NCBI GenBank assembly: GCA_018001225.1
Contig: JAGNIJ010000025.1
Coordinates: 1 to 63,020, forward strand
Length of the DNA stretch: 63,020 nucleotides
DNA from: Kiritimatiellia bacterium
GTDB lineage: Bacteria; Verrucomicrobiota; Kiritimatiellia; CAIQIC01; JAGNIJ01
Direction of reading: 5' to 3'
Position 1 is the stretch's first letter. Each line of letters opens with the position of its first letter. Position numbers and translations under genes: made by a program. Shown in pieces: positions 34,464 to 43,500 of the stretch. The notes under the pieces are model-generated. The model made no database searches, had not been told where the DNA came from, and saw nothing but the letters and a program-made list of their open reading frames with translations.

Positions 34464-35372
34464 TCAGAACGGCGCGGCGGTCCCGATCTTGCCGCCGAGG
34501 GCGGCCTCGGCGATCGAGCGGCCATCCGCGAGGACGGGGGTGCGCCGCGGACGCCAGGGGCGGCGGCGCGCCCGGACGATGAGGTTGTAGCCCTTGGTGA
34601 ACCCGAGGAGCGTGTCCATCCCGGCGGCGAACTGGAAGACCGGGTAGAGCCGCGAGTACCGGCGAAAGGCCTTCTCCATCTTGCGGAAATCCTGCTCGTC
34701 GATCACGTTGCCTTTCCGCCCGGGATCCTGCCCGCGGTTCATCCGCCGCACGGCCAACTGGATCCCCGTGTCGAGCGACTCGACGAAGAATCGGCTGTAC
34801 GTGCGCGCCTCCTGCACGTCGAAGCCGTCCTTGAGCAGGTCGAACAGGGCGGGCTCGCTGTAGCCGGGCCGAAGATGGCCGTGGGCCTCGTCCGTCAGGC
34901 CCAGCAGGCGGCGGACGGGGCGGAGGATCGAGCGCTTTTTCAGGTGGGGCACGTTGACCAGGAGCCGGCCCGCGGGCTTGAGCACGCGGTGGCACTCGGC
35001 GATGAGCCCGGCGTCGTCCGGCACGTGCTCCAGCATGTCGATGATCACGACGCCGTCGAACTGGCCGTCCCCGTACGGCAGCTTGCCGTCCTGGAGCAGG
35101 CTGACGCGGTCGCCGACGAGGCGGCGGATCGACTCCACGGTTTTCTCGTCAAGGTCCGCGCTGTGCCAGGTTCCGCCGAGGCGGCGGAGGTGGTAGCTGA
35201 TGACCCCGTTGTCGCCGCCGAGGTCCAGCCAGGTCTGGTTGACCGGCACCTTGGCGCCGATCATCTGGGCGATCTCGGCCAGCTTGGCCTGTTTCAGCAG
35301 CGACTTTTCGAACAGCTTGAGATGCCAGTCGTCCGGGGCCGGGGCTTCGGGTTCTGGCGTCGGATCGTTCAT
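34464..35372 (-). CDS. Class I SAM-dependent methyltransferase
   Basis: This 302-residue protein has the methyltransferase fold. Motif I is TWLDLGGDNGVISYHL (about 48-62), the acidic end of strand 2 is WHSADLDEKT, and motif IV is FDGVVIIDMLEHVPDD, typical of Methyltransf_11. The region after about 190 (RRMNRGQDPGRKGNVIDE, RRYSRLYPVFQFAAG) is a helical extension that may select the substrate. Related enzymes methylate sugars, quinones or small molecules; the acceptor is not identifiable here. It is a single gene between two secreted-protein genes, with no operon partner. Confidence 0.85.
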   Translation of the reverse strand: MNDPTPEPEAPAPDDWHLKLFEKSLLKQAKLAEIAQMIGAKVPVNQTWLDLGGDNGVISYHLRRLGGTWHSADLDEKTVESIRRLVGDRVSLLQDGKLPYGDGQFDGVVIIDMLEHVPDDAGLIAECHRVLKPAGRLLVNVPHLKKRSILRPVRRLLGLTDEAHGHLRPGYSEPALFDLLKDGFDVQEARTYSRFFVESLDTGIQLAVRRMNRGQDPGRKGNVIDEQDFRKMEKAFRRYSRLYPVFQFAAGMDTLLGFTKGYNLIVRARRRPWRPRRTPVLADGRSIAEAALGGKIGTAAPF

Positions 35373-35439
35373 GTCGCTTTTATACCGGGCCGGGCCGCCG
35401 CGGTCCAGCCGGCTTTCCCGCCCGCGCCGGGTCCGGCGC

Positions 35440-38400
35440 CTACTCCGTCTCCACCCGGTACAACCACGGCCCGGCGCCGGCGGCCGTCTGGTCCGTGTGC
35501 ACGTTCAACGGGGGCGTGGCGGGCAGATTGGTGAACACGCCCTCGAATACCCCCTGCAAATTGGCGGACCGGGAAAGGTCGTACTGCTTGCCGGCGACGC
35601 TGGACCACCGGACCACGGATCCCGAAACCTGAACCCGGACCCCTACCAGTTCGAACACCGAGAGCGCGTCGAGCGGGTCGGTGCCGGCCCGGATTTCCTC
35701 GCCGTCGCTCGACCGGTCCCCGTCGCTGTCGGCCCGGACCGGGCTGGTGCCGATCGCCAGTTCGTTGGTGTCCTTCAACCCGTCGCCGTCGCTGTCGGCG
35801 TCCGGATGGGCCCGCTCGTAGGCGCCCATGTCCCAGGCGGCCGCCCCGTCGTGGTTGCCGTCGAGCGGGCGCGGCACACCGTCGAGGTCCACGGCCACGG
35901 CCGGCAGGTTGGTGCCGGTGTCCACGCAAGGCGATCCGGCTTGCAAATGATAATCACCCGCGTCCGCGGCGGCGAACAGGGGATCGAGATCTATGTTGCC
36001 CGCGCCGGGCGGCAACGGATCCGCGCAGGTGAACAGGAAAGTTCCGCTGTTCCAGTTGCTGGAGCTGGTCGTGCCGATGTTGCCGAACACGATGGAATTC
36101 CGCACGCTAGCGACCCCATCCCAGTACATCCCTCCCCCGTAGACCGCGCGATTGCTGACGATCGTGCACTGCTCCACCACCGTGTTCCAGCCGTACACGC
36201 CGCCGCCGAAGGCATTGCCGCAGGTTACGGAGTTATCGCGAATCAGGCAGTTTCGGATAATGGCATTCAACGCATAAATGCCGCCGCCGCGCGACGCGCT
36301 GCCCGAGCAGGCGGTGTTGCTGACGACGATGCAGTTCTGAAGCAGGCCGGCGGTCATCTTGACCCCGGCGCCCTCGCCCAGGGCGTCGGTCTTCCCGCGC
36401 ATGATGGTGAACCCGTCCACCACGGCCTGCGCGTGAGTGATCAACACGCACTGCACCTTGTTCGACGCGTCCATGATGGTGACCTCCGGCCCGTTCACGC
36501 CGCGCAGCGTGACGGAGTTTGTGACGCGCACGCTGTTCGTGATCACGTAGATTCCGTTGGTCACGAGGACCAGGGTTCCGGTACCGGCGACGCTCAACGC
36601 CGCGTGGATGCTGGTGGCCGCCATCGCCCACGTGGAATACGGCGGGGTGTGGCTGCCGCCCGGCGAAACGTACAACACCAGGGGCTCCACGCGGATGTAT
36701 TGCGGCCGCGTGAAGACGGCGGTCTCGCCGGCCGTGTTGCTCACGGCCAGTTGCACGGTGTAGTACTGCGCCGAGGAGTAGGTCGTGGTGGCCGAGTGGC
36801 GCCCCGCCCCGGAAAGATCCGCGACTCCGTCCCCGTCGAAGTCCCAGCCGTAATAGTTGATGTTGGTTTCCAGGCCATCGGCAAAGCCGTTGAAAACAAC
36901 CGTCAGCGGCGCGCGTCCGGCGGTGGGCGCGCCCTGGAATGTGCAGGTCAGCGCGTCGCTGCGGTACTCGTAGCAGCCGACGTCCACGAGGGTGTTGAAC
37001 AGGCGCGGGCTCCCGTCGAGATCGGCCGCCCCCGCCATCCACGCCAAGTTGGTCCCCGCATCGCGGCAGGGCGAGGCGGCCGTCAGCCGGTAGTCGTTGG
37101 TGGCGACAAACTGCGGGTTGTTGGTGAAGTTCCCGGTCCCGCCGGGCAGGGGCGTGGAGCAGGTGTGCGTCGCGGCGATGGACAGGTAGTTCGGGTCGAA
37201 GCTGGCGGTGTTGAAGAGCACGATGCAGTTGACGACCGTGCCGCCCTGGATCCCGCCGGCGTTGCTGTAGGCGCTGTTGCGGACCACGGTGCAGTTCTCG
37301 ATCACGGCGCCGGACGCGGCGCTGACGCCGCCGCCCTGCGCGGCGCTTGTGCTTGGCGCCCGGTTTCCGACGACGAGGCAGTTGCGCAGCGTGCCGCCGG
37401 TCATCCGCACGCCGCCCCCGGCCGAACCCCCGGCCGTCGCGCGGTTGCTGATGACCCAACAGTTCTGGACCAGGCCGGCGGACATGTACACCCCGCCGCC
37501 GGAGGTGGCCACGCTGTTGGTGATCATGAACCCCGAGACCACCGCGCCCGTGCTGGACAGGCTAAAGGCCCGTACGGCCCCGTTCCCGTTGAAGACGGTC
37601 ACCGTCGGCCCGTTCACCGACTGGAACAAAACACTGTTGGAGATGACCACTTGCGCGGTCAGCACGTACACCCCGTTGGAAACCAGCACGGTGCTGCCGT
37701 CCCGCGTCGCCGCCGTCGTGTCGGCCGGGTTCGTCGCCGCCGTCGCCCACGTGGCGTACGGAAATACCGGCGTGCCGCCGGGCGCCACGTGGACCACGGA
37801 GGGATAGACGCGGATGTAGTCCGCCTGCCGGAAGGCCGCGCGCGCGCCCGAGCCGTTGCTGACCACCAGCGAAACATCATAGAACCCGGGATCGTACACG
37901 TTGGTCACGACGGCCAGCCCGGGCCCTTCCAGGTCCGGCGCGCCGTCGTCGTCGAAATCCCAGCCGTAGTACGTGATCGCCGCATCCGCGCCCCCGACGA
38001 AGCCGGTGAATACCACGGCGAGCTGGTCCCAGCCCGACCGCGGGCCGCCCAGCAGGGTGCATTGCAGCGCGGTCGGGTAGTGCTCGAACGCGCCCATGTC
38101 CACGATGCCCACCCGGATGCGCGGGTTGCCGTCCAGGTCCGTCTCGCCGCCCATCCAGGGGTCGTTCAGCCCCGTGTTCACGCACGGCGAGGAATCGGTC
38201 AGCCGGAAATTGGCTGCCCCGGGATCCGCGAAGAGCGGGTCGGCGTCGGTGTTGCCGACCCCGGCGACGAGCGACGTGGTGCAGGAGTATCGCCACGCCC
38301 CGTTGGCCGTGCCCAGGTGGTTCTGCAGGAACGCGTCGTCATAGTTGTACTGGACCACGCAGTTCTCCACGACGCCGCGGGAGGTGTGATGGATCCCGCC

Positions 38401-39624
38401 CCCGCCGCCCAGGCCGATCAACTGGTTGCTGACCACCGTGCAGTTCTGGAGGATACCTCCGTCGTAGAACAGCACGCCCGCGCCGTAGGCGTACGACGCG
38501 GAGGTGTACCCGGTGACCACGTTCCCGGCGACCAGGCAATTGCGCGCGTAACTGTCGTCGGCGGTGGTAAAAAACAGCCCCCCGCCGCCGTAGTTGCCGC
38601 TGCTGCGGGCCTCGTTGTTGACGATCCGGCAGTTCAGCACCAGGTTGTCGTCGTTTTCGACGGACACCCCGGCGCCGCGGGAGGAGTTTCCCCACACGAC
38701 ATTGCCGGTCACCACGCAGTTTTCCAGCGTCGCGGAACCGCGCAGCCGGGCCCCGCCGCCGGCGGCGTTGTTGTTGGTCACCAGGTTGAACCCGATGAAG
38801 CAATCGCGGACCACGCTGTCCCGATCGATTTGGATGCCGCCGCCCCCGCACGAGGTGAAGGAAATCGTGAAATTGGAGTTGCTGACAATCGTGCAGGATT
38901 CGACCAGTCCCTCCTCCACGTTGATGCCCCCGCCGAAGCGGGCGGCGTTCCAATAGACCTGGCAATGGCGGGCGGTGCCCCCGTCCGTGATATGCATCCC
39001 GCCGCCCCAGCCGTACGCGAGGTTTTCGTGGATGGTGGAGTTGACCACCTCGCCGCCCGCCCGGCAGAGCACGCCCCCGCCATCGTTGCCCGTCCAGTTG
39101 TACCAGATGTTGCAGTTGCTCACCACGCCGCCTTCGTACAGGTACACGCCGGCGCCGCCGCTGAAGGCGTAGTTCTCGTACACCCAGCAATCGCGCAGCG
39201 TGCCGGCGTACTCGATGTAGGCGCCCCCGCCCTCCTCGAATCCGCCGCCGGTCAGCGACAGCCGCTCCACGACGGCGTTGGAATGGCTGATCCAGAAACA
39301 CCCCTCGTCGTCGCCCTGCCGGTCCACGATGGTCACGGCCGGGCCGTTGACGCTGGTCACCGTGACGGCATTGGTCACCCAGGTCCAGTCGGGCGTGTAG
39401 TACGTGCCGTTGGTGAGCAGCACCGTGTCGCCCGGCGCGCAGGCGTCCACCGCGTCCTGGATATTCGTCGCCGCCGTCGCCCAGCTCGTGAACGGCGGCG
39501 CGGCGCCGGGATTGACCGGCACGACGTAATGCGTGGTCTGCGCCGGGGCCGCGCCGGCGAAGAGGAGGTTTCCAATGATTGGAAAAACAAACGCCCCTGT
39601 TTTCCAAGGCTTGGAACTTTTCAT
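35440..39624 (-). CDS. Giant secreted beta-helix/PKD protein 1 (choice-of-anchor Q-like)
   Basis: The ATG at 39624 has AAGGAG seven bases upstream; a longer TTG frame is rejected. The 1394-residue protein has a signal peptide and three right-handed parallel beta-helix modules built of repeats like GGGVYMSAGLVQNCWVISN. Each module closes with an anchor-like segment (DSSPCVNTG ... DMGAFE; ASPCRDAG; GSPCVDTG ... WDMGAYE), as in proteins labelled choice-of-anchor Q. Two PKD-like domains (about 520-620 and 890-995) contain YYGWDFDDDG and YYGWDFDGDG. Near 1268 are Ca loops DSDGDGLKD and DSDGDRSSDGEE. The end is the shared module WSSVAGKQYDLSRSANL ... PWLYRVETE. Likely a surface-attached polysaccharide-binding or lyase-like protein; catalysis unproven. 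Confidence 0.75.
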   Translation of the reverse strand: MKSSKPWKTGAFVFPIIGNLLFAGAAPAQTTHYVVPVNPGAAPPFTSWATAATNIQDAVDACAPGDTVLLTNGTYYTPDWTWVTNAVTVTSVNGPAVTIVDRQGDDEGCFWISHSNAVVERLSLTGGGFEEGGGAYIEYAGTLRDCWVYENYAFSGGAGVYLYEGGVVSNCNIWYNWTGNDGGGVLCRAGGEVVNSTIHENLAYGWGGGMHITDGGTARHCQVYWNAARFGGGINVEEGLVESCTIVSNSNFTISFTSCGGGGIQIDRDSVVRDCFIGFNLVTNNNAAGGGARLRGSATLENCVVTGNVVWGNSSRGAGVSVENDDNLVLNCRIVNNEARSSGNYGGGGLFFTTADDSYARNCLVAGNVVTGYTSASYAYGAGVLFYDGGILQNCTVVSNQLIGLGGGGGIHHTSRGVVENCVVQYNYDDAFLQNHLGTANGAWRYSCTTSLVAGVGNTDADPLFADPGAANFRLTDSSPCVNTGLNDPWMGGETDLDGNPRIRVGIVDMGAFEHYPTALQCTLLGGPRSGWDQLAVVFTGFVGGADAAITYYGWDFDDDGAPDLEGPGLAVVTNVYDPGFYDVSLVVSNGSGARAAFRQADYIRVYPSVVHVAPGGTPVFPYATWATAATNPADTTAATRDGSTVLVSNGVYVLTAQVVISNSVLFQSVNGPTVTVFNGNGAVRAFSLSSTGAVVSGFMITNSVATSGGGVYMSAGLVQNCWVISNRATAGGSAGGGVRMTGGTLRNCLVVGNRAPSTSAAQGGGVSAASGAVIENCTVVRNSAYSNAGGIQGGTVVNCIVLFNTASFDPNYLSIAATHTCSTPLPGGTGNFTNNPQFVATNDYRLTAASPCRDAGTNLAWMAGAADLDGSPRLFNTLVDVGCYEYRSDALTCTFQGAPTAGRAPLTVVFNGFADGLETNINYYGWDFDGDGVADLSGAGRHSATTTYSSAQYYTVQLAVSNTAGETAVFTRPQYIRVEPLVLYVSPGGSHTPPYSTWAMAATSIHAALSVAGTGTLVLVTNGIYVITNSVRVTNSVTLRGVNGPEVTIMDASNKVQCVLITHAQAVVDGFTIMRGKTDALGEGAGVKMTAGLLQNCIVVSNTACSGSASRGGGIYALNAIIRNCLIRDNSVTCGNAFGGGVYGWNTVVEQCTIVSNRAVYGGGMYWDGVASVRNSIVFGNIGTTSSSNWNSGTFLFTCADPLPPGAGNIDLDPLFAAADAGDYHLQAGSPCVDTGTNLPAVAVDLDGVPRPLDGNHDGAAAWDMGAYERAHPDADSDGDGLKDTNELAIGTSPVRADSDGDRSSDGEEIRAGTDPLDALSVFELVGVRVQVSGSVVRWSSVAGKQYDLSRSANLQGVFEGVFTNLPATPPLNVHTDQTAAGAGPWLYRVETE
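39569..39616 (-). repeat. Paired TTCCA-n-TGGAA palindromes inside the signal-peptide coding region
   Basis: TTCCAAGGCTTGGAA and TTTCCAATGATTGGAAA are 15- and 17-base palindromes spaced 16 bases apart. They encode residues of the N-terminus of the beta-helix protein. The same pair with matching spacing lies upstream of the uridine-kinase-like gene at 45385-45448. Confidence 0.6.
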
Positions 39625-39683
39625 GGCTCGCTCCTTTTTCAAGTCGTCTTGTCTGTAAAGCCGCCGCCGGAGATCCCGCGCTT

Positions 39684-39903
39684 TTCCGCCGACAGAGCGG
39701 CGGAACTACAACGAACGATCCCGTAGCTCCAGCCCTCCGTTGTAGCTCCGGCGCTCCGTCGCCGGAGCTTCCACACGCTTGTCGCCATTTCCTTTCCGCC
39801 GACAGAGCGGCGGAACTACAAACTCCTTTCAATCGCCATGCTTTTCCGCCGGCGGAGCGGCGGAACTACAAGGCGCTGTACCTCCGGCGCTCCGTCGCCG
39901 GAG
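39684..39903. repeat. REP cluster downstream of the RAYT gene
   Basis: REP hairpins alternate in orientation: 39684-39710, a partial at 39723-39739, 39741-39767, 39794-39820, 39844-39870 and 39877-39903. Each is CTACA or TGTAG plus a stem of TTCCGCCG / CGGCGGAA or CTCCGGCG / CGCCGGAG. The part 39741-39823 is repeated almost exactly at 40443-40525, on the other side of the RAYT gene. The last hairpin ends seven bases from the RAYT stop. Confidence 0.9.
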
Positions 39904-39910
39904 AGATTCG

Positions 39911-40369
39911 TCAAAAAGCTATCCGTTCGATCTCCCCCTGATACGGCCAATCCTCGGCCCGATCTGCCAACCCGGCGCGCACGGGATTTTGAGCCACGTA
40001 CTCCCATTTCTCCGAGTAGTTTTCTCCCGAACGCAGGAGATGGTCGAAAAAACCCTCCTGCCAATGGGGTTTCGAATGGCCCAGCGCCAGCAGTCTCTTC
40101 CCCATGTTGGATCGAAGCGACTGTACCCAGCGAGCCAAGATGATGCCCTCCGCCGGCATGGCCACAAACAGATGCGTGTGATCCGGCATGATGACATACC
40201 GGCCCACAGCGACATCGTAATCCGCGGCCTTTGCGCAGAAGCCTTGAAACGCTTCATGAACCGGCGCACAGGCCAGCATCGGCCGGCGGGCATGGGTATT
40301 GAATGTGACCAGGTAGAACGGCCGTGCGCAGGCGAAGACCTGGCTCAACCTTGGCGGTCGATGACGCAT
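39911..40369 (-). CDS. REP-associated tyrosine transposase (RAYT, Y1_Tnp/IS200-like)
   Basis: Starting at MRHRPPRLSQVF gives 152 residues; the longer frame runs into REP DNA. The metal-binding His pair is HTH at 64-66 in VIMPDHTHLFV, the signature of Y1 transposases. The likely catalytic tyrosine is Tyr124 in WEYVAQNPVRAGL, the usual RAYT context; Tyr118 is a less likely alternative. There is also WQEGFFDHLLRSGENY before it. RAYTs cut single-stranded REP hairpins next to a GTAG tetranucleotide and are single-copy, domesticated IS200 relatives. Here the gene is flanked on both sides by such REPs, which makes it the likely cognate enzyme. There are no IS ends of its own beyond the REPs. Confidence 0.92.
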   Translation of the reverse strand: MRHRPPRLSQVFACARPFYLVTFNTHARRPMLACAPVHEAFQGFCAKAADYDVAVGRYVIMPDHTHLFVAMPAEGIILARWVQSLRSNMGKRLLALGHSKPHWQEGFFDHLLRSGENYSEKWEYVAQNPVRAGLADRAEDWPYQGEIERIAF

Positions 40370-40390
40370 AAGCCCAGCCTCTCGCTTTTT

Positions 40391-40522
40391 TTCCGCCGAC
40401 GGAGCGGCGGAACTACAAGGCGTTGTAGCTTCGGCCCTCCATTGTAGCTCCGGCGCTCTGCCGCCGGAGCTTCCACACGCTTGTCGCCATTTCCTTTCCG
40501 CCGACAGAGCGGCGGAACTACA
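40391..40522. repeat. REP cluster upstream of the RAYT gene
   Basis: REP hairpins lie at 40391-40417, a partial at 40424-40440, 40443-40469 and 40496-40522, in alternating orientation. The segment from 40443 is a near-exact direct repeat of 39741-39823, with two differences in the first loop. The last hairpin ends four bases before the stop codon of the second beta-helix gene. Confidence 0.9.
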
Positions 40523-40526
40523 AACC

Positions 40527-43500
40527 TTATTCCAATTCAATCCGGTAATTCCACGGCCCGGTCCCGACCGCCGTGGTGTCCGTCACGGTGTTCATCGGGG
40601 CGGCGCCGGGGATGCCCGTGAAGACCGGCGTCCAGACGTGCTGCGGCAGGTTCGTCGCGCGCGAAAGCATGTACGACTTGCCGTTCACACTCGACCAGTT
40701 CACCACGTTCCCCGAACCCCGAACCCTGAACCCTGCCACCTCAAACACCGACATCGCGTCCAGCGGATCGGTCCCGGCCAGGATTTCCGCCCCATCACTC
40801 ATCCGGTCGACATCCGTGTCGGCGAGCACCGGGCTGGTGCCGATCGCCAGCTCGTTGGTGTCGCGCAGGTTGTCGCCGTCGCTGTCGGCTTCGGGATGGA
40901 TCAACTCGTAGGCGCCCATGTCTTGAAGCGCGATCCCATCGTTGTTGCCGTCCAGGGGGCGGGGATTTCCGTCCATATCCGCCTCCGGCAGGTTCGTCGG
41001 CGACCCCGCGTCCACGCAGGGCGAGTTGGTGGGAAGACGGAAATCAAAAGCATCCGGATTCACGAACAGCGGGTCGCTTGAAAGGTTGCCCGTTCCGGCG
41101 GGCAGGGGCGCGGCGCAGGAGTACGTCCACACGCCGCCGGAGTAATTCGAGTAGGTGGCCGGGCCGGTGTTGCCGTAGACGATCGTGTTGACGAGGTTCG
41201 CGGCCGTGGAGGCGTAATAGCCTCCGCCCCAGAGGGTGCCATACGTACGATTGCGCGCGATGGTGCAGTGGCGGATCTGGCCGCCCCGGCTGTAGACGCC
41301 GCCCCCGTTGCCCCCGCAGGAGTTGCTGTAGATCAGGCAGTTTTCCAGCACTTGAGCGCCGATATTCGCCCCGCCGCCGCCGGCCAGCGCGTAATTGGCT
41401 TGAATCCGGGTGTCGCGCACCACGCCGCCGGCCAGGTTCAGGTACACCCCGCCGCCCTGGTCCCCCGTGTTGCACATCAGGACGCACCGGGTCACCAGGC
41501 CGGTCGAGTTCACGTACACGCCGCCCCCGCGGTTGGTCGCGTAGCTGGAGGAGACGATGCAGTTCGAGAGGGTTCCGCTGTAGAGGTACACCCCGCCGCC
41601 CTGGTAGGCCCGGCCCCGGGTCAGGGTCAGGCCCTCGACCAGGGCCTCGGGATGGTTCAGCGTCAGGCAACGCCCCGTGTTCTGGGCGTCCACCACCGTG
41701 GATGTCGGGCCGTTGACCGAGCGCAGGGCCGCAGCCACCGAGAGATCGAGGGGCGACCGAATCGCATAAACTCCATCGGTGACGAGCACCTGCGACCCAT
41801 GCCACGCCGCGCCGACGGCGGCGACCAGGTCCGTCGCGGCGCCGGCCCAGTTGGTGTAGGGATACTGGTGCGCGCCGCCGGGCGCGGCGTAGGCGACGAG
41901 CGGCGCGACGGTGACCAGGTTCGTGCGCGTCCGTTGGCTGACTTCGCCGGCGGCGTTGCTGACCGCGAGCGCCACGGTATAGCGGCCGGCGGCCTCGTAC
42001 AGCTGGGTCACCACGCCGAGCCCATAGCCCTGGGCATCCCAAATCGAGTCCCCATTGCAGTCCCACTGATAGTATAGCCCGCTCGTGTTCGTGCCGGTGA
42101 CATAGCCGGTAAACACCACCCACAGGGGCTGCAACCCGACGAGCGGGTCGGCGGACGGATTACAGGCCAACGCGCCGTAAGCGTATTCGTAGGCGCCCAT
42201 GTCGGTGACTTCATTAAGAATGCGCGGTGAGCCGGCGAGGTCCGTCGCGTTGGTCATCCAGGTTTGGTTGGTGCCGCGATCGAGGCCGGGGGAGCCCGGC
42301 AGCAGGCGGTAATCGCCGGCGCCGGCCTCGGCGAATTCCGGATCGCGGTCCGTGTTGCCCGTCCCCGCCGGCAGGGGCGAGGCGCACGTATGCTGATAAA
42401 CGCCGCCGAGATAATCGGGCGAGACGGGCGCGGAGTTGAAGCGCACGATGCTGTTGCGCACCGTGCTGTTACCCGAGACGTGCGCCAGGCCGCCGCCCGA
42501 CGTGCCGGCCGAGTTGTCGCAGACGGTCGAACTCTCCAGCGTCGATGAACCGCCGGAAAGATACAGGCCGCCGCCTTGCGTGGTGGCCTGGTTGCGATGG
42601 ACCAGGCAGTTGCGGACGGCCCCCCCCAGGGCCCAGACGCCGCCGCCGGAGCTGGCCCGGTTGGAATAGACCTGGCAGGCCTGGAGCGTTCCCGCGCCGG
42701 AGATGCGCACGCCCCCGTTCGTGTGGCTGTGAATCCGCGAGCGCTGGAGCACGCCGCCTTCCATGCAGGCGCCGCCGCCCCAGCTTTCGCCGGAGCGCGT
42801 CGAGTTGCTCCAGATCTCGCAGTCGGTGGCCTCGCCGCCGTTCTCAAAGTACAAGCCCCCGCCGGTATTATCGCTGCGGTTGCCCGTCACGACGCAGTTG
42901 GAGACCAACCCATAGCGCTCGAAGAACACGCCCCCTCCGTAGTCCGCCCGCCCGCCGCGGATGGTCAGGGCGCTGACCCGGGCGCCGGGATGGCAGAGGT
43001 AGAAACAGCGCGAGGTGTTGCCGCCGTGCACGATCACGTCCGTCACGCCGCCCTGGCCTTCGAAGGCGACCGCGCGATCCACGAAGAGTTCGGTGCGAAG
43101 GCGATGGGTGCCCGTCCCGACGAAGATGCGCGTGCCGGCCACCGCCGCCGCGTACGCCGCGTGCGGATTGGTCGCCGCCGTGACCCAGTTCGTGAACGGG
43201 AAGCTGTGCGCGCCGTTCGTCGCCACGTAGGCATTCTCCGGCCCGACGCTGACGCCGCCGGCTTGCAGGGTCGTGACCGACCCGGAGGCGTTGCTGACGG
43301 CCAGCGAGACATTGAAGAGGCCGAAGCCGGCATACAGATTGGTCACCACGGACAAGCCATACCCTTCGATTTCAACGGCCCCGTCGCCGTTGAAATCCCA
43401 CTGGTAGTACAAGCCCGCCGTGTCCGCGCCGGCCACGGCGGCGGTGAACACCACCTGCAATGGGAAAAAGCCCTCCGCCGGATTCGCCACCGGGTTGCAC

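Noticed and set aside
39643..40526. Complete IS200/IS605 insertion sequence
   Set aside because: Only a single short Y1 gene flanked by REPs, no TnpB and no typical left/right end; it fits a RAYT better.
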